In this document: one piece after another, positions 1 to 9,162 of the stretch | Position numbering within the stretch: position 1 is the first letter of the stretch | Layout: the number at the start of each line of letters is the position of its first letter | Notes under the pieces: model-generated | Told to the model about the DNA's origin: nothing | The model's database searches: none | What the model saw: the letters and a program-made list of their open reading frames with translations, nothing else | Origin: Microbacterium sp. Root61 | GTDB taxonomy: Bacteria > Actinomycetota > Actinomycetes > Actinomycetales > Microbacteriaceae | Assembly: GCF_001427525.1 (NCBI RefSeq) | Contig: NZ_LMGU01000002.1 | Coordinates: forward strand, 335,010 to 399,009 | DNA length: 64,000 nt | Direction: 5' to 3' | Made by a program: the position numbers and the translations under genes

Positions 1-1
1 C

Positions 2-844
2 GCCCACGCCGGGATCACCGCCGCCGTGCTCGTGCCCGAGGGCAAGATCGCGATGGGCAAGCTGAGCCAGGCCGTGGCCCACAACGGCAGGCTCATCCAG
101 GTGCGCGGCAACTTCGACGACTGCCTCGAGATCGCCCGCGAACTGGCCGACCACTACCCGGTGCACCTCGTCAACTCGGTGAACCCCGATCGCATCGAGG
201 GGCAGAAGACCGCCGCCTACGAGGTCGTCACGGTGCTGGGGGATGCCCCGGACTTCCACTTCGTGCCCGTCGGCAATGCCGGGAACTACACCGCCTACTC
301 GCGCGGCTACCGCGAAGAGGTCGCGCGCGGCGTCTCCACCCGCGTGCCCCGCATGTTCGGCCTGCAGGCCGAGGGATCCGCACCCCTCGTGCGCGGTGAA
401 GTCGTCAAGAACCCCGAGACGGTGGCCACGGCCATCCGCATCGGCAACCCCGCCTCGTGGGAGCTCGCCCTCGAGGCGCGCGACGCCACGCAGGGCTGGT
501 TCGGTGCGATCGACGACGCCCGTATCCTCGCGGCGCAGAAGCTGCTGGCCGCCGAGGTCGGCATCTTCGTGGAGCCCGCATCCGCCATCAGCGTCGCCGG
601 ACTGCTCGACCGTGCCGAGGCCGGGATCATCCCTGCCGGGTCCCGCGTCGTGCTCACGGTCACCGGCCACGGCCTGAAGGACCCGCAGTGGGCCCTGCGC
701 AACGCCGACGGCACCCAGGTGGAGCCGACCGTGGTGGATGCCGCGACCTCCGAAGTGGCATCCGTGCTCGGGCTCCTGTCTTCTGGGGCCACGCCCCAGA
801 CCCCCGGTTCGCTGGCGCACCCCTCTTCCGGAGCCACCGCGTGA
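2..844 (+). CDS. thrC: Threonine synthase, C-terminal part (cut by window start)
   Basis: The frame is open from the first bases, so the start and the PLP-lysine region lie upstream of the window. The visible ~280 residues match the C-terminal two thirds of PLP-dependent threonine synthase, which converts O-phosphohomoserine to threonine: the [16 protein letters not shown] block, the [18 protein letters not shown] block and the [13 protein letters not shown] block are typical. The stop codon overlaps the GTG start of thrB (GTGA), so the two genes are translationally coupled and carry the last two steps of threonine synthesis in reverse pathway order. Identity is secure; only the N-terminus is unseen. 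Confidence 0.95.
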   Translation, partial: AHAGITAAVLVPEGKIAMGKLSQAVAHNGRLIQVRGNFDDCLEIARELADHYPVHLVNSVNPDRIEGQKTAAYEVVTVLGDAPDFHFVPVGNAGNYTAYSRGYREEVARGVSTRVPRMFGLQAEGSAPLVRGEVVKNPETVATAIRIGNPASWELALEARDATQGWFGAIDDARILAAQKLLAAEVGIFVEPASAISVAGLLDRAEAGIIPAGSRVVLTVTGHGLKDPQWALRNADGTQVEPTVVDAATSEVASVLGLLSSGATPQTPGSLAHPSSGATA

Positions 845-1788
845 GCGACGGTTCCGCACGCGAGGAGGGGCGCACCGTCGCGGTGCGCGTGCCCGCCACC
901 AGCGCCAATCTGGGTCCCGGGTTCGACACCCTGGGTCTCGCTCTGAGCGTCTACGACGAGCTGCTCGTCACCGCCCTTCCGGCCGGACAGGTCGAGGTCG
1001 AGGTCTCCGGCGAGGGTGCGGCCGACGTCCCGCGCGATGCCTCGAATCTCGTCGTGCGCTCGATCGCGTACGCCTTCGAGGCGGCGGGGCGCCCGATGCC
1101 CGGCATCCGTCTGCGTGCCCGCAACGTGATCCCGCACGGCCGCGGCCTGGGATCCTCCGGCGCCGCTGTCGTCTCGGGTCTGCTCGCGGCCAAGGGGCTG
1201 CTCGAGGGCGACGTCGAACTCGGCCCCGACACCCTGCTGCGTCTCGCCACCGAGCTCGAGGGTCACCCCGATAACGTGGCGCCGGCGCTGTTCGGCGGCC
1301 TGACGATCGCGTGGATGGACCAGAACGGTCCGCAGCACAAGAAGCTGCTCGTGCACCGCGGCGTCTCGCCGCTCGTGTTCGTGCCCGACTTCACGATGTC
1401 CACGAGCGTCGCGCGCAGCCTGCAGCCGCTGCAGGTGCCCCGTGAGGATGCCGTCTTCAACGTCTCGCGCTCCGCGCTGCTGATCGCCGCGATGATGCAG
1501 AGCCCCGAACTCCTCCTCGCCGCGACTGAGGACAAGCTGCACCAGAACTACCGTGCGCAGGCCATGCCCGACACGGATCGCCTCGTGCGGACGCTGCGGG
1601 ATGCCGGGTTCGCGGCGGTCGTCTCGGGCGCCGGCCCGAGCGTGCTGGTGCTCGCCGACGGGCCGGGTCAGCGCCTCGCGGCGGCCGAGGTCGCGGCGCG
1701 ATCGACAGACTCCCCGTGGGAAGCCCATATGCTGGCCGTCGACTTCAAGGGTGGTACAGTGAAGGGGTACACGGAGGGTTCCACGTAG
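841..1788 (+). CDS. thrB: Homoserine kinase (GHMP family)
   Basis: A 315-residue GHMP kinase that phosphorylates homoserine for ThrC. The N-terminus carries [19 protein letters not shown], the family's first motif, and the ATP-binding glycine loop [10 protein letters not shown] lies near residue 100. A C-terminal GHMP motif ([14 protein letters not shown]) is near residue 265. The GTG start at 841 overlaps the thrC stop and gives a normal N-terminus; longer in-frame versions would run back through thrC. Length is normal for the family. About 180 bp of leader separates it from rho. Confidence 0.95.
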   Translation: MSDGSAREEGRTVAVRVPATSANLGPGFDTLGLALSVYDELLVTALPAGQVEVEVSGEGAADVPRDASNLVVRSIAYAFEAAGRPMPGIRLRARNVIPHGRGLGSSGAAVVSGLLAAKGLLEGDVELGPDTLLRLATELEGHPDNVAPALFGGLTIAWMDQNGPQHKKLLVHRGVSPLVFVPDFTMSTSVARSLQPLQVPREDAVFNVSRSALLIAAMMQSPELLLAATEDKLHQNYRAQAMPDTDRLVRTLRDAGFAAVVSGAGPSVLVLADGPGQRLAAAEVAARSTDSPWEAHMLAVDFKGGTVKGYTEGST

Positions 1789-1965
1789 CACGTGAATCTG
1801 GCCTCCGTCGCAATTCTGCGAAAGCACCGCACATCCTCCACCCACTGATGTTCTCGGAGCGACCATTCGGTCCCCGACCTCGTCGAAGGGCGCGCGGGCA
1901 GGCACTCGTCGTACACGAGGCCACGTGCGGTCGTGCATATCCACTCTTTTCACAAGGGAGAACTC

Positions 1966-4023
1966 GTGGAGTCCATCTCCGAGATCCAGTCCGCTGACAC
2001 TCAGTCCGAAGAGCGCGCAGACGCGCCCGAGGTCGTCGAGACCGTCAGCACCGGCGACGCCGTCGCCGAGTCCACCCCCGAAGCTGCCGCTGAGGCGCCG
2101 ACCGCAGAAGCGGCACCCGCCGCCGAGGCTGTCGTCGAGGCTCCGGCCGAGGCTGTCGTTGAGGCGCCCGCCGAGCCGGTCGCCCCGGTGAAGGCGCCGC
2201 GCAAGCGCGCGCCGCGTCGGGCCAAGAGCACCGACGTGCCCGCCGCCGAGGCCGCTCCGGCCGAGCCTGTCGTCGAGGACGTCGCGCCCGTCGAGGACGT
2301 CGCGCCCGTCGAGGACGTCGCGCCCGTCGAGGACGTCGCGCCCGTCGAGGACGTCGCGCCCGCCGAGGACGCCGCGCCCGCCGAGGACGCCGCGCCCGCT
2401 GAGGCAGCTGCCGCGGAAGAAACCCTCGAAGAGGCACCCGCTGCCGACGAGACCCCCGCCGCTGCAGAAGCAGCGTCTGCCGCTCCGGCAGAGGACGCGC
2501 CCGCCGAGGACGTCCCCGCCGCGACCGATGAGGCCGCTCCGGCCGAGTCCGAGACCCCCGCCGACGGTGGCGAGACCACCGCCGAGGGCGAGGCATCCGA
2601 GTCGACCTCCAGCCGCAGCCGCAGCCGGAGCCGCAACCGCAGCCGCAGCCGCAACGGCAAGGCCGATGCCCCCGCGCAGAACGCACCGGCCGGCCAGGGC
2701 AACCAGAACACCCAGGCCCAGCCCGCGCAGCAGTCGTCCGACTCGGACGACGAGGGCGCCACCACCTCGGGCCGCAACACCCGCAACCAGCGCAACACCA
2801 AGCGCCGCGGTCAGAGCACCGACGAGTTCGAGACCGAGATCACCGAGGACGACGTCCTCATCCCGATCGCGGGCATCCTCGACGTGCTCGACAACTACGC
2901 CTTCGTCCGCACCAGCGGCTACCTGCCCGGCACCAGCGACGTCTACGTCTCGCTCGGTCAGGTCAAGAAGTACAACCTCCGCAAGGGCGACGCCGTCGTC
3001 GGTGCGATCAAGCAGCCGCGCGAGAACGAGCAGTCCGGTCGCCAGAAGTACAACGCGCTGGTCAAGGTCGACGCCATCAACGGCCTGTCCGTCGAGGACG
3101 CCGCGACCCGCGTCGAGTTCGGCAAGCTGACGCCGCTCTACCCGCAGGAGCGCCTCCGCCTGGAGACCGCCCCGGAGAAGCTCACGCAGCGCATCATCGA
3201 CCTCGTGGCGCCGATCGGCAAGGGCCAGCGCGGCCTCATCGTCGCGCCCCCGAAGGCCGGCAAGACGATCGTGCTGCAGCAGATCGCCAACGCGATCGCG
3301 ACGAACAACCCCGAGGTCCACCTCATGGTCGTCCTCGTCGACGAGCGTCCCGAAGAGGTCACCGACATGCAGCGCACGGTGAAGGGTGAGGTCATCGCCT
3401 CGACCTTCGACCGTCCCGCCGAAGACCACACCACGGTCGCCGAGCTCGCCATCGAGCGTGCCAAGCGCCTCGTGGAGCTCGGCCGCGACGTCGTCGTGCT
3501 GCTCGACTCGATCACGCGCCTCGGCCGTGCCTACAACATCTCGGCGCCGACTTCCGGTCGCGTGCTGACCGGTGGTGTCGACGCATCCGCTCTGTACCCG
3601 CCCAAGCGGTTCTTCGGTGCCGCGCGCAACATCGAGAACGGCGGATCGCTCACGATCCTCGCCACCGCGCTCGTGGAGACCGGGTCCAAGATGGACGACG
3701 TCATCTTCGAGGAGTTCAAGGGCACCGGCAACAGCGAGCTGCGCCTGAGCCGTCAGCTGGCGGACAAGCGCATCTTCCCGGCCGTCGACATCAACGCGTC
3801 GAGCACCCGCCGCGAAGAGATGCTGCTCTCGGCCGACGAGGTCAAGATCACGTGGAAGCTGCGTCGCGCCCTCGCCGGGCTCGACCCGCAGCAGGCGCTC
3901 GAGGTCGTCCTCGGCAAGCTCAAGGAGACCTCGTCCAACGTCGAGTTCCTCGTTCAGATGCAGAAGTCGATTCCCGCGCCCACCGGTGGCAGCAGCCACA
4001 GCCACGAGAACAACATCCGCTGA
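1966..4023 (+). CDS. rho: Transcription termination factor Rho with extended low-complexity N-terminus
   Basis: Hexameric RNA-dependent ATPase that ends transcription. The GTG at 1966 is chosen because AAGGGAG ends 5 bases before it; an in-frame GTG at 1933 would add 11 residues. Residues 1-~290 are Ala/Pro/Glu-rich, with a VEDVAP hexapeptide repeat (about 103-144) and an Arg/Ser-rich tract (about 216-232). The cold-shock RNA-binding domain begins near 295 ([19 protein letters not shown]), Walker A is PPKAGKT near 427, and the catalytic core is complete to the C-terminus. At 685 residues it is far longer than E. coli Rho (419). I could not find the usual helical Rho_N segment ahead of the RNA-binding domain. 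Confidence 0.96.
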   Translation: MESISEIQSADTQSEERADAPEVVETVSTGDAVAESTPEAAAEAPTAEAAPAAEAVVEAPAEAVVEAPAEPVAPVKAPRKRAPRRAKSTDVPAAEAAPAEPVVEDVAPVEDVAPVEDVAPVEDVAPVEDVAPAEDAAPAEDAAPAEAAAAEETLEEAPAADETPAAAEAASAAPAEDAPAEDVPAATDEAAPAESETPADGGETTAEGEASESTSSRSRSRSRNRSRSRNGKADAPAQNAPAGQGNQNTQAQPAQQSSDSDDEGATTSGRNTRNQRNTKRRGQSTDEFETEITEDDVLIPIAGILDVLDNYAFVRTSGYLPGTSDVYVSLGQVKKYNLRKGDAVVGAIKQPRENEQSGRQKYNALVKVDAINGLSVEDAATRVEFGKLTPLYPQERLRLETAPEKLTQRIIDLVAPIGKGQRGLIVAPPKAGKTIVLQQIANAIATNNPEVHLMVVLVDERPEEVTDMQRTVKGEVIASTFDRPAEDHTTVAELAIERAKRLVELGRDVVVLLDSITRLGRAYNISAPTSGRVLTGGVDASALYPPKRFFGAARNIENGGSLTILATALVETGSKMDDVIFEEFKGTGNSELRLSRQLADKRIFPAVDINASSTRREEMLLSADEVKITWKLRRALAGLDPQQALEVVLGKLKETSSNVEFLVQMQKSIPAPTGGSSHSHENNIR
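2272..2397 (+). repeat. 18-bp coding tandem repeat inside rho
   Basis: Five perfect copies of GTCGAGGACGTCGCGCCC run from 2272 to 2361, followed by two diverged copies (GCCGAGGACGCCGCGCCC) to 2397. They encode VEDVAP and AEDAAP hexapeptides in the disordered N-terminus of Rho. The period is a multiple of three, so copy-number changes keep the frame. The identical units suggest recent slippage or unequal crossover. Confidence 0.95.
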
Positions 4024-4044
4024 CGTCAGGGAGGGGAGCACGAC

Positions 4045-5124
4045 GTGTTCGACTCCGTGAAGGCTCTGATCGAGGAGCACAAGGCAGTCCAGGAAGAACT
4101 CAGCGATCCCGCTGTGCACGCGGATGCCGCGCGCGCCAAGCGGGTCAACCGCCGGTATGCGGAGCTGAGCAAGATCGTGGCCGCCAACGACGCGTGGCAC
4201 GCGGCATCCGAGGATCTTGAAGCAGCGCGCGAACTCGCTCGCGAGGACGACGCGTTCGCCGAAGAGATTCCCGGGCTCGAAGAGCGCGTCGCGGCCGCGC
4301 AGGAGAAGCTGCGCCGACTGCTGATCCCGCGCGATCCCGACGACGCCCGTGACGTGATCATGGAGATCAAGGGTGGCGAGGGCGGCGCGGAGAGCGCCCT
4401 GTTCGCCGCCGATCTCCTGCGGATGTACCTGCAGTACGCCGCGTCCAAGGGATGGAAGACGGAGCTCCTGGAGCGCACCGAGTCCGACCTGGGCGGCTAC
4501 AAGGATGTCCAGGTCGCGATCAAGGGATCCTCGACCGACCCGTCGCAAGGCGTGTGGGCCCACCTCAAGTACGAGGGCGGCGTGCACCGCGTGCAGCGCG
4601 TGCCGGCGACCGAGTCGCAGGGCCGCATCCACACCTCCACGACCGGCGTGCTGGTCTTCCCCGAGGTCGACGAGCCCGACGAGGTCGAGCTCAACCCGAA
4701 CGACCTCAAGATCGACGTGTTCCGCTCGTCCGGTCCCGGCGGGCAGTCGGTCAACACGACCGACTCCGCCGTGCGCATCACCCACGTGCCGACCGGCATC
4801 GTGGTGTCGATGCAGAACGAGAAGTCGCAGCTGCAGAACCGCGAAGCGGGCATGCGCGTGCTGCGCGCACGCCTCCTCGCCAAGCAGCAGGAGGCGCGCG
4901 ACGCGATCGCCTCGGACGCGCGCAAGTCGCAGATCCGCGGCATGGACCGCTCGGAGCGCATCCGCACGTACAACTTCCCGGAGAACCGCATCGCGGATCA
5001 CCGCACGGGCTACAAGTCGTACAACCTCGATCAGGTGATGGACGGCGCCCTGGAGCCGATCATCGAGTCCTGCATCGCGGCCGACGAGGAAGAGCGTCTC
5101 TCCGCCCTCGGCAACGACGCGTAA
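4045..5124 (+). CDS. prfA: Peptide chain release factor 1
   Basis: RF1 releases the peptide at UAA and UAG codons. The stop-codon-reading tripeptide PAT is at residues 187-189, which marks RF1 rather than RF2, and the catalytic GGQ loop ([10 protein letters not shown]) is near residue 230. Length is 359 residues, as usual. The GTG start is preceded by a GGGAGGGGAG Shine-Dalgarno tract and lies 21 bases after rho. Its modifying enzyme PrmC, normally the next gene in actinobacteria, is about 2.4 kb downstream, beyond an inserted block. Confidence 0.97.
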   Translation: MFDSVKALIEEHKAVQEELSDPAVHADAARAKRVNRRYAELSKIVAANDAWHAASEDLEAARELAREDDAFAEEIPGLEERVAAAQEKLRRLLIPRDPDDARDVIMEIKGGEGGAESALFAADLLRMYLQYAASKGWKTELLERTESDLGGYKDVQVAIKGSSTDPSQGVWAHLKYEGGVHRVQRVPATESQGRIHTSTTGVLVFPEVDEPDEVELNPNDLKIDVFRSSGPGGQSVNTTDSAVRITHVPTGIVVSMQNEKSQLQNREAGMRVLRARLLAKQQEARDAIASDARKSQIRGMDRSERIRTYNFPENRIADHRTGYKSYNLDQVMDGALEPIIESCIAADEEERLSALGNDA

Positions 5125-5152
5125 CGACGCGGGCCGCGTGCTCGCGGGCCGC

Positions 5153-5158
5153 TAGGCT
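5153..5158 (+). promoter_or_regulatory. -10 box TAGGCT of the holin-like gene
   Basis: TAGGCT ends exactly 6 bases before the GTG at 5165, so transcription probably starts at the start codon (leaderless mRNA). There is no Shine-Dalgarno sequence. Confidence 0.65.
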
Positions 5159-5164
5159 CAGGGC

Positions 5165-5563
5165 GTGATCACGTTCCTCATCCGTGCGGCCATCTTCGTG
5201 GTGTCCGCCGCCCTCGGGCTCATCGTCGCCGATCTGATCCTGCCCGGCTTCTACCTGCACTGGAACGACTGGTGGGGCTTCGTGCTCGCCGTGCTCATCT
5301 TCGCGGTGCTGCAGAGCATCCTGGCGCCGTGGATCTTCAAGATCGCCCGGCGGCACGCCTCCGCGCTCGTGGGCGGCATCGGCCTGGTGTCGACGTTCGT
5401 GGCCCTGCTGATCGCGGTCATCGTTCCGGCGGCCGGCATCGGCATCGACGGCCCGGTCGCGTGGATCGTCGGCACGCTCATCGTCTGGCTGGTCACCGCG
5501 CTGGCGACCTGGCTGCTCCCGCCGCTGTTCATCAAGCGGCGCGTCGACGAGCGTCGGGCGTAG
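5165..5563 (+). CDS. Small four-helix membrane protein, phage-holin-like family
   Basis: A 132-residue protein that is almost wholly hydrophobic, with four predicted membrane helices (about 4-24, 36-57, 68-88 and 95-117) and a basic C-terminal tail (KRRVDERRA). The pattern resembles the mycobacterial four-TM holin family (Pfam PF04020), which is common on actinobacterial chromosomes outside prophages. No lysis or phage genes are nearby, so a lytic role is unlikely. The function is unknown. Its own -10 box sits 6 bases before the GTG. Confidence 0.75.
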   Translation: MITFLIRAAIFVVSAALGLIVADLILPGFYLHWNDWWGFVLAVLIFAVLQSILAPWIFKIARRHASALVGGIGLVSTFVALLIAVIVPAAGIGIDGPVAWIVGTLIVWLVTALATWLLPPLFIKRRVDERRA

Positions 5564-5569
5564 CGGATG

Positions 5570-5818
5570 CCCCGCCCGACGATGGGGCCGGGCGCCGTCA
5601 TCCAGAACAGGAGTTCTGGCGCACACAGGACGAATACCGCGCACAACGTCCTGTAGTCGCCAGATAGCCGGATCTGGGCGAATCAGAGATGCCGGACCCC
5701 GCCCGACGATGGGGCCGGGCGCCGTCATCCAGAACAGGAGTTCTGGCGCACACAGGACGAATACGGCTCAAATGCCCTGTAGTCGCCAGATAGCCGGATC
5801 TGGGCGAATCAGCGATGC
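5570..5818. repeat. Two tandem copies of a ~125-bp structured intergenic repeat
   Basis: Copy 1 (5570-5696) and copy 2 (5697-5818) are nearly identical, offset by 127 then 126 bases. Each holds nested inverted repeats: CCAGAAC-AGGA-GTTCTGG (5602-5619 in copy 1); ACAGGAC...GTCCTGT flanked by GGCG...CGCC (about 5617-5662); and CGCCAGAT...ATCTGGGCG. Differences concentrate in the loop between the ACAGGAC and GTCCTGT arms. The copies fill the gap between the holin-like gene and the cysE stop. No coding potential is evident. Confidence 0.9.
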
Positions 5819-5832
5819 GCGCGGCCCGGACG

Positions 5833-6402
5833 TTAGATCTGGTAGTCGGGGGCCGTCAGGAGCGCGCGCGTGTCCAGCCCCTGGCGGTGGCTGCGCGGCT
5901 TAGCCGGCACACCGACGAGCACGCTGTCGGCCGGGGCATCCCGTGTCACGACGGCGTTGGCTCCGATGACGGAGTCGGCGCCGATCGTGATCGGGCCGAG
6001 CACCTTGGCGCCCGCGCCGACGGCGACCCGGTCGCCGAGGGTCGGATGCCGCTTCCCGCCCTCACGCTGACGACCGCCGAGGGTGACCCCGTGATAGAGC
6101 ATGACGTCGTCGCCGACCTCGACCGTCTCGCCGATCACGACGCCCATGCCGTGGTCGATGAAGAACCGCCGGCCGATCACGGCGCCGGGGTGGATCTCGA
6201 TGCCGGTGAGCCAGCGGGTCAGCTGCGAGCCGGTGCGGGCGAGGAACCGGGCCCGGTGCGTCCACAGCCAGTGGTTGGCCCGGTGCGCCCACACGGCGTG
6301 CAGGCCCGGGTACAGCAGCGCGAGCTCGAACGACGAGCGTGCCGCCGGGTCGCGCAGCTTCGCGGCCTCGATGTCTTCCCGGAACCTTCCCCACGCGGAC
6401 AT
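5833..6402 (-). CDS. cysE: Serine O-acetyltransferase
   Basis: Makes O-acetylserine from serine and acetyl-CoA, the first step of cysteine synthesis. The 189-residue protein shows the left-handed beta-helix hexapeptide pattern ([26 protein letters not shown]), with the family's paired catalytic region around IDHGMG and the substrate loop GVTLGG. It is the short form, lacking the long N-terminal helical domain of enteric CysE. It starts one base after the cysK stop, so the order is cysK-cysE and the two are coupled. Confidence 0.93.
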   Translation of the reverse strand: MSAWGRFREDIEAAKLRDPAARSSFELALLYPGLHAVWAHRANHWLWTHRARFLARTGSQLTRWLTGIEIHPGAVIGRRFFIDHGMGVVIGETVEVGDDVMLYHGVTLGGRQREGGKRHPTLGDRVAVGAGAKVLGPITIGADSVIGANAVVTRDAPADSVLVGVPAKPRSHRQGLDTRALLTAPDYQI

Positions 6403-6403
6403 G

Positions 6404-7342
6404 TCAGTCCTCGCGCAGATCCTCGAAGAGTGCGGTGCTGAGGTATCGCTCGCCCGTGTCGGGGATGATCACGACGATGGTCTTGCCGGCGTTCTCCGGC
6501 CGGCGTCCGACCTCGAGCGCGGCCCACACGGCGGCGCCGCTGGACATGCCGACGAGCAGGCCCTCCTTGGCGGCGAGGTCGCGCGCTACCTGCAGCGAGG
6601 GCTCGAATTCGACGTCGATGACCTCGTCGATGACGCCGCGATCGAGGATCTCGGGGATGAAGTTCGGTCCGATGCCCTGGATCTTGTGGGGACCGGGGTG
6701 ACCCTCGGTGAGGATGGGGGAGTCCTTGGGCTCGACGGCGATGATCTGCACGCCGGGGACCTTCTCCTTGAGCACCTGGCCGACGCCGGTGATGGTGCCG
6801 CCCGTGCCGATGCCGGCGACGAAGATGTCGACCTTGCCGTCGGTGTCGCGCAGGATCTCCTCCGCCGTGGTCTTGCGGTGGATCGCGGGGTTCGCCTCGT
6901 TCTCGAACTGACGCACCCAGATGGCACCGGGCGTGTCGGCGACGAGCTGCTTCGCGACGTTGACGGCCTCAGTCATGCCCTTGGTCGGGTCGGTGAGTAC
7001 GAGCTCCGCGCCGAACGCCTTCAGGAGCACACGACGCTCCTTCGACATCGATGCGGGCATCGTCAGGATCACCTTGTAGCCGCGGGCGGCGCCGACCATC
7101 GCGAGCGCGATGCCGGTGTTGCCGCTGGTCGACTCGACGATGGTGCCGCCGGGCTTGAGCTCACCGGAGGCCTCCGCGGCGTCGACGAGGGCGATGCCCA
7201 GTCGGTCCTTCACGCTGGAGGCGGGGTTGTAGTACTCGAGCTTGGCCAGCACCGTGGCGCCGATGCCCTCGGTGACGCGGTTGAGTCTGACGAGGGGCGT
7301 GTTGCCGAATGCGGTGGTGATGTCGGAGTGGAATCCGGACAT
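6404..7342 (-). CDS. cysK: Cysteine synthase A (O-acetylserine sulfhydrylase)
   Basis: PLP enzyme that joins O-acetylserine and sulfide into cysteine. The PLP lysine is K45 in NPASSVKDR, the phosphate-side loop TSGNTG is at 72-77, and a second glycine loop [12 protein letters not shown] follows at mid-protein. The protein is 312 residues, full length. The ATG is preceded by GAAAGG at normal spacing. It leads a two-gene minus-strand operon with cysE, inserted between prfA and prmC. Confidence 0.96.
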   Translation of the reverse strand: MSGFHSDITTAFGNTPLVRLNRVTEGIGATVLAKLEYYNPASSVKDRLGIALVDAAEASGELKPGGTIVESTSGNTGIALAMVGAARGYKVILTMPASMSKERRVLLKAFGAELVLTDPTKGMTEAVNVAKQLVADTPGAIWVRQFENEANPAIHRKTTAEEILRDTDGKVDIFVAGIGTGGTITGVGQVLKEKVPGVQIIAVEPKDSPILTEGHPGPHKIQGIGPNFIPEILDRGVIDEVIDVEFEPSLQVARDLAAKEGLLVGMSSGAAVWAALEVGRRPENAGKTIVVIIPDTGERYLSTALFEDLRED

Positions 7343-7380
7343 TGCAGGCCTTTCGAAGAACGGTCGGGGACGCGGAATTC

Positions 7381-7386
7381 AGCCTA
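7381..7386 (-). promoter_or_regulatory. -10 box TAGGCT of cysK-cysE
   Basis: TAGGCT read on the minus strand (AGCCTA on plus) lies 38 bases before the cysK ATG. This leaves a short leader containing the GAAAGG ribosome site. Confidence 0.55.
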
Positions 7387-7479
7387 CGGCGCGCCGGTCT
7401 CCGGCGGGCGGTTTGTGACGATCCACTGGGCGGCGGCGTAACGAATCCCCTGCCCGCGGGCGGCCGCAGGTTCCCCGTT

Positions 7480-7485
7480 TAGGCT
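7480..7485 (+). promoter_or_regulatory. -10 box TAGGCT of prmC
   Basis: TAGGCT lies 11 bases before the prmC ATG, in the 154-bp divergent gap with cysK. The mRNA leader would be only a few bases. Confidence 0.55.
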
Positions 7486-7496
7486 GGGGGACGCTC

Positions 7497-8390
7497 ATGC
7501 CTTCCTCAGACGACACCTCCTCCGCTCCTGCCCGCCCGCTGTCCGCCGTCCTGCGCGATGCATCCGCGCGCCTGGAGCGCTCCGGCATCCTCGATCCGCA
7601 GGTCGATGTCGAACTGCTCGCCGCGCACGTCCTCGAGGTGTCGCGCGGAGCAGTGCAGGCCGCGTCGATCCGTGGCGATGACATGACGGATGCCGCGGCC
7701 ACCGCATTCGAGGAGCTCATCGACCGCCGGGCCTCGCGCGAGCCGCTCCAGCACCTGACCGGTCTCGCGCCGTTCCGCCACCTCGAGCTGCGGGTCGGCC
7801 CGGGCGTCTTCGTGCCCCGGCCCGAGACCGAGGTCGTCGCACAGCTCGCGATCGACGCACTCGCGGCCGCGGCATCCCCGGCCCCCGTCGCGGTGGACCT
7901 CGGCACCGGAAGCGGCGCGATCGCGCTCGCCCTGGCCACGGAGGTGCCGCACGCGCGGGTGTTCGCCGCGGAGAACTCCGTCGACGCCTTCGTGTGGACC
8001 AAGGAGAACTTCCGGCTCTTCGGCGGCGACAACGCACGCCTGGCCTTCATCGACCTCGAGCACGCCTTCCCCGAGCTGGACGGCACGGTCTCGGTCGTGG
8101 TGTCCAACCCGCCGTACGTGCCGGATGACGCGATCCCGCGCGATCCCGAGGTGCGCTTCTTCGACCCGCCCGCGGCGCTGTACGGTGGCGCGGACGGGCT
8201 CGACGTCGTCCGCATCGTGAGTCGGGTGGGGCTCCGCCTCGCGCACGCCGGAGGGCTGATCGTGATCGAGCACGGCGAGTGGCAGGGTGCCGCGATCCGG
8301 GAGATCCTCGCCGCCGACGGCTGGCGCGCCACCGCGACGCACTCCGACCTGACGATGCGCGACCGCGCCACCACCGCGCTGCATCCCTGA
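7497..8390 (+). CDS. prmC: Release factor glutamine methyltransferase (PrmC/HemK)
   Basis: Methylates the glutamine of the GGQ loop in RF1 and RF2. The 297-residue protein has the N-terminal helical domain with PLQHLTG, the SAM-binding motif VDLGTGSGAIAL (about 133-144) and the NPPY motif at 204-207 (SNPPYVPDD). In related genomes it directly follows prfA; here a holin-like gene, repeats and cysK-cysE lie between them, and prmC has its own promoter. Confidence 0.95.
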   Translation: MPSSDDTSSAPARPLSAVLRDASARLERSGILDPQVDVELLAAHVLEVSRGAVQAASIRGDDMTDAAATAFEELIDRRASREPLQHLTGLAPFRHLELRVGPGVFVPRPETEVVAQLAIDALAAAASPAPVAVDLGTGSGAIALALATEVPHARVFAAENSVDAFVWTKENFRLFGGDNARLAFIDLEHAFPELDGTVSVVVSNPPYVPDDAIPRDPEVRFFDPPAALYGGADGLDVVRIVSRVGLRLAHAGGLIVIEHGEWQGAAIREILAADGWRATATHSDLTMRDRATTALHP

Positions 8391-8427
8391 TCCGGGCCGC
8401 CTCGCGAGGACACGCAGGCTCTCGACG

Positions 8428-8433
8428 TAGACT
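8428..8433 (+). promoter_or_regulatory. -10 box TAGACT of the Sua5 gene
   Basis: TAGACT lies 9 bases before the ATG at 8443. No Shine-Dalgarno sequence is visible, so a near-leaderless mRNA is likely. Confidence 0.5.
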
Positions 8434-8442
8434 GGGGCCGCT

Positions 8443-9162
8443 ATGGCTCCTCTATACGACTGCCGGGATGAGGCGCAGCTGCTCCCCGGAATGCGCCACG
8501 CCCGACAGGCGATCGGCAGAGGTGACCTCGTCGTCCTCCCGACCGACACGGTGTACGGCGTGGCCGCCGACGCATTCAACGCGCGCGCCGTGCAGGCCCT
8601 GCTGGACGCCAAGGGTCGCGGCCGCCAGTCGCCGCCACCCGTACTGGTGGCCGGCATCACCACGCTCCGGGCGCTCGCGGCCGAGGTGCCGGAGCCCGTG
8701 GAACGGCTCGTCGAGGCCTTCTGGCCCGGCGGACTCACGATCATCCTGCCCGCGCAGCCGTCGCTGTCGTGGGATCTGGGGGAGACGAACGGCACCGTCG
8801 CCGTGCGCATGCCCGACAACCGTCTCGCGCTGGAGCTCCTGGAGGAGACCGGTCCGCTCGCCGTCTCCAGCGCGAACCTGACCGGCGTGGCCGCGGCCGT
8901 GACCGCAGCGGACGCCCAGAGCATGCTCGGCGACAGCGTCGCGGTGTATCTGGACGGCGGTCCGTCGCGCACGGGCATCGCCTCCACCATCATCGACGCG
9001 ACCGCGCTCGTGGGCGGCGGCGAAGACGCCCGCATCCGCGTCCTGCGCGAGGGCGCCGTGAGCCGGGAGGCGCTGGTCGAGATCCTCGGCGACATGCTCG
9101 AGCCCGACCCCCGCATCATCCAGCCCGCGCCGGATGTCGGGTCCGAGGGCCCCGCCGCGTGA
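8443..9162 (+). CDS. L-threonylcarbamoyladenylate synthase (Sua5/YrdC/YciO family)
   Basis: Makes threonylcarbamoyl-AMP, the precursor of the t6A modification at tRNA position 37. The protein is 239 residues. The YrdC fold is shown by VLPTDTVYGVAADAFN near the N-terminus, KGRGRQSPPPVLVAG for the substrate pocket, and the PLAVSSANLTG block. It is longer than E. coli TsaC (190) but lacks a full Sua5 C-terminal domain. The stop overlaps the GTG of the next gene. prmC-sua5-wecA-atp is a conserved actinobacterial order. Confidence 0.92.
   Translation: MAPLYDCRDEAQLLPGMRHARQAIGRGDLVVLPTDTVYGVAADAFNARAVQALLDAKGRGRQSPPPVLVAGITTLRALAAEVPEPVERLVEAFWPGGLTIILPAQPSLSWDLGETNGTVAVRMPDNRLALELLEETGPLAVSSANLTGVAAAVTAADAQSMLGDSVAVYLDGGPSRTGIASTIIDATALVGGGEDARIRVLREGAVSREALVEILGDMLEPDPRIIQPAPDVGSEGPAA

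Noticed and set aside
1789..1965. A structured leader or small ORF before rho
   Set aside because: I see CACGTG words and C-rich stretches, but no convincing hairpin set, ribosome site or conserved ORF. Autogenous Rho control is possible but unsupported here.
2272..2397. Regular direct repeats that could suggest a CRISPR array
   Set aside because: The units are contiguous with no spacers, and they are in frame within rho.
307..5001. A 1564-codon open frame on the minus strand, and similar long antisense frames elsewhere (for example 34593-37250 and 55297-58884 beyond the AGCS gene)
   Set aside because: High-GC coding DNA leaves the opposite strand open. The frames have low-complexity Arg/Asp/Gly composition, no ribosome sites and fully overlap well-supported genes.
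5165..5563. Holin-like gene as a sign of a prophage
   Set aside because: No integrase, capsid, lysin or attachment-site features are nearby. This four-helix family is common on actinobacterial chromosomes.
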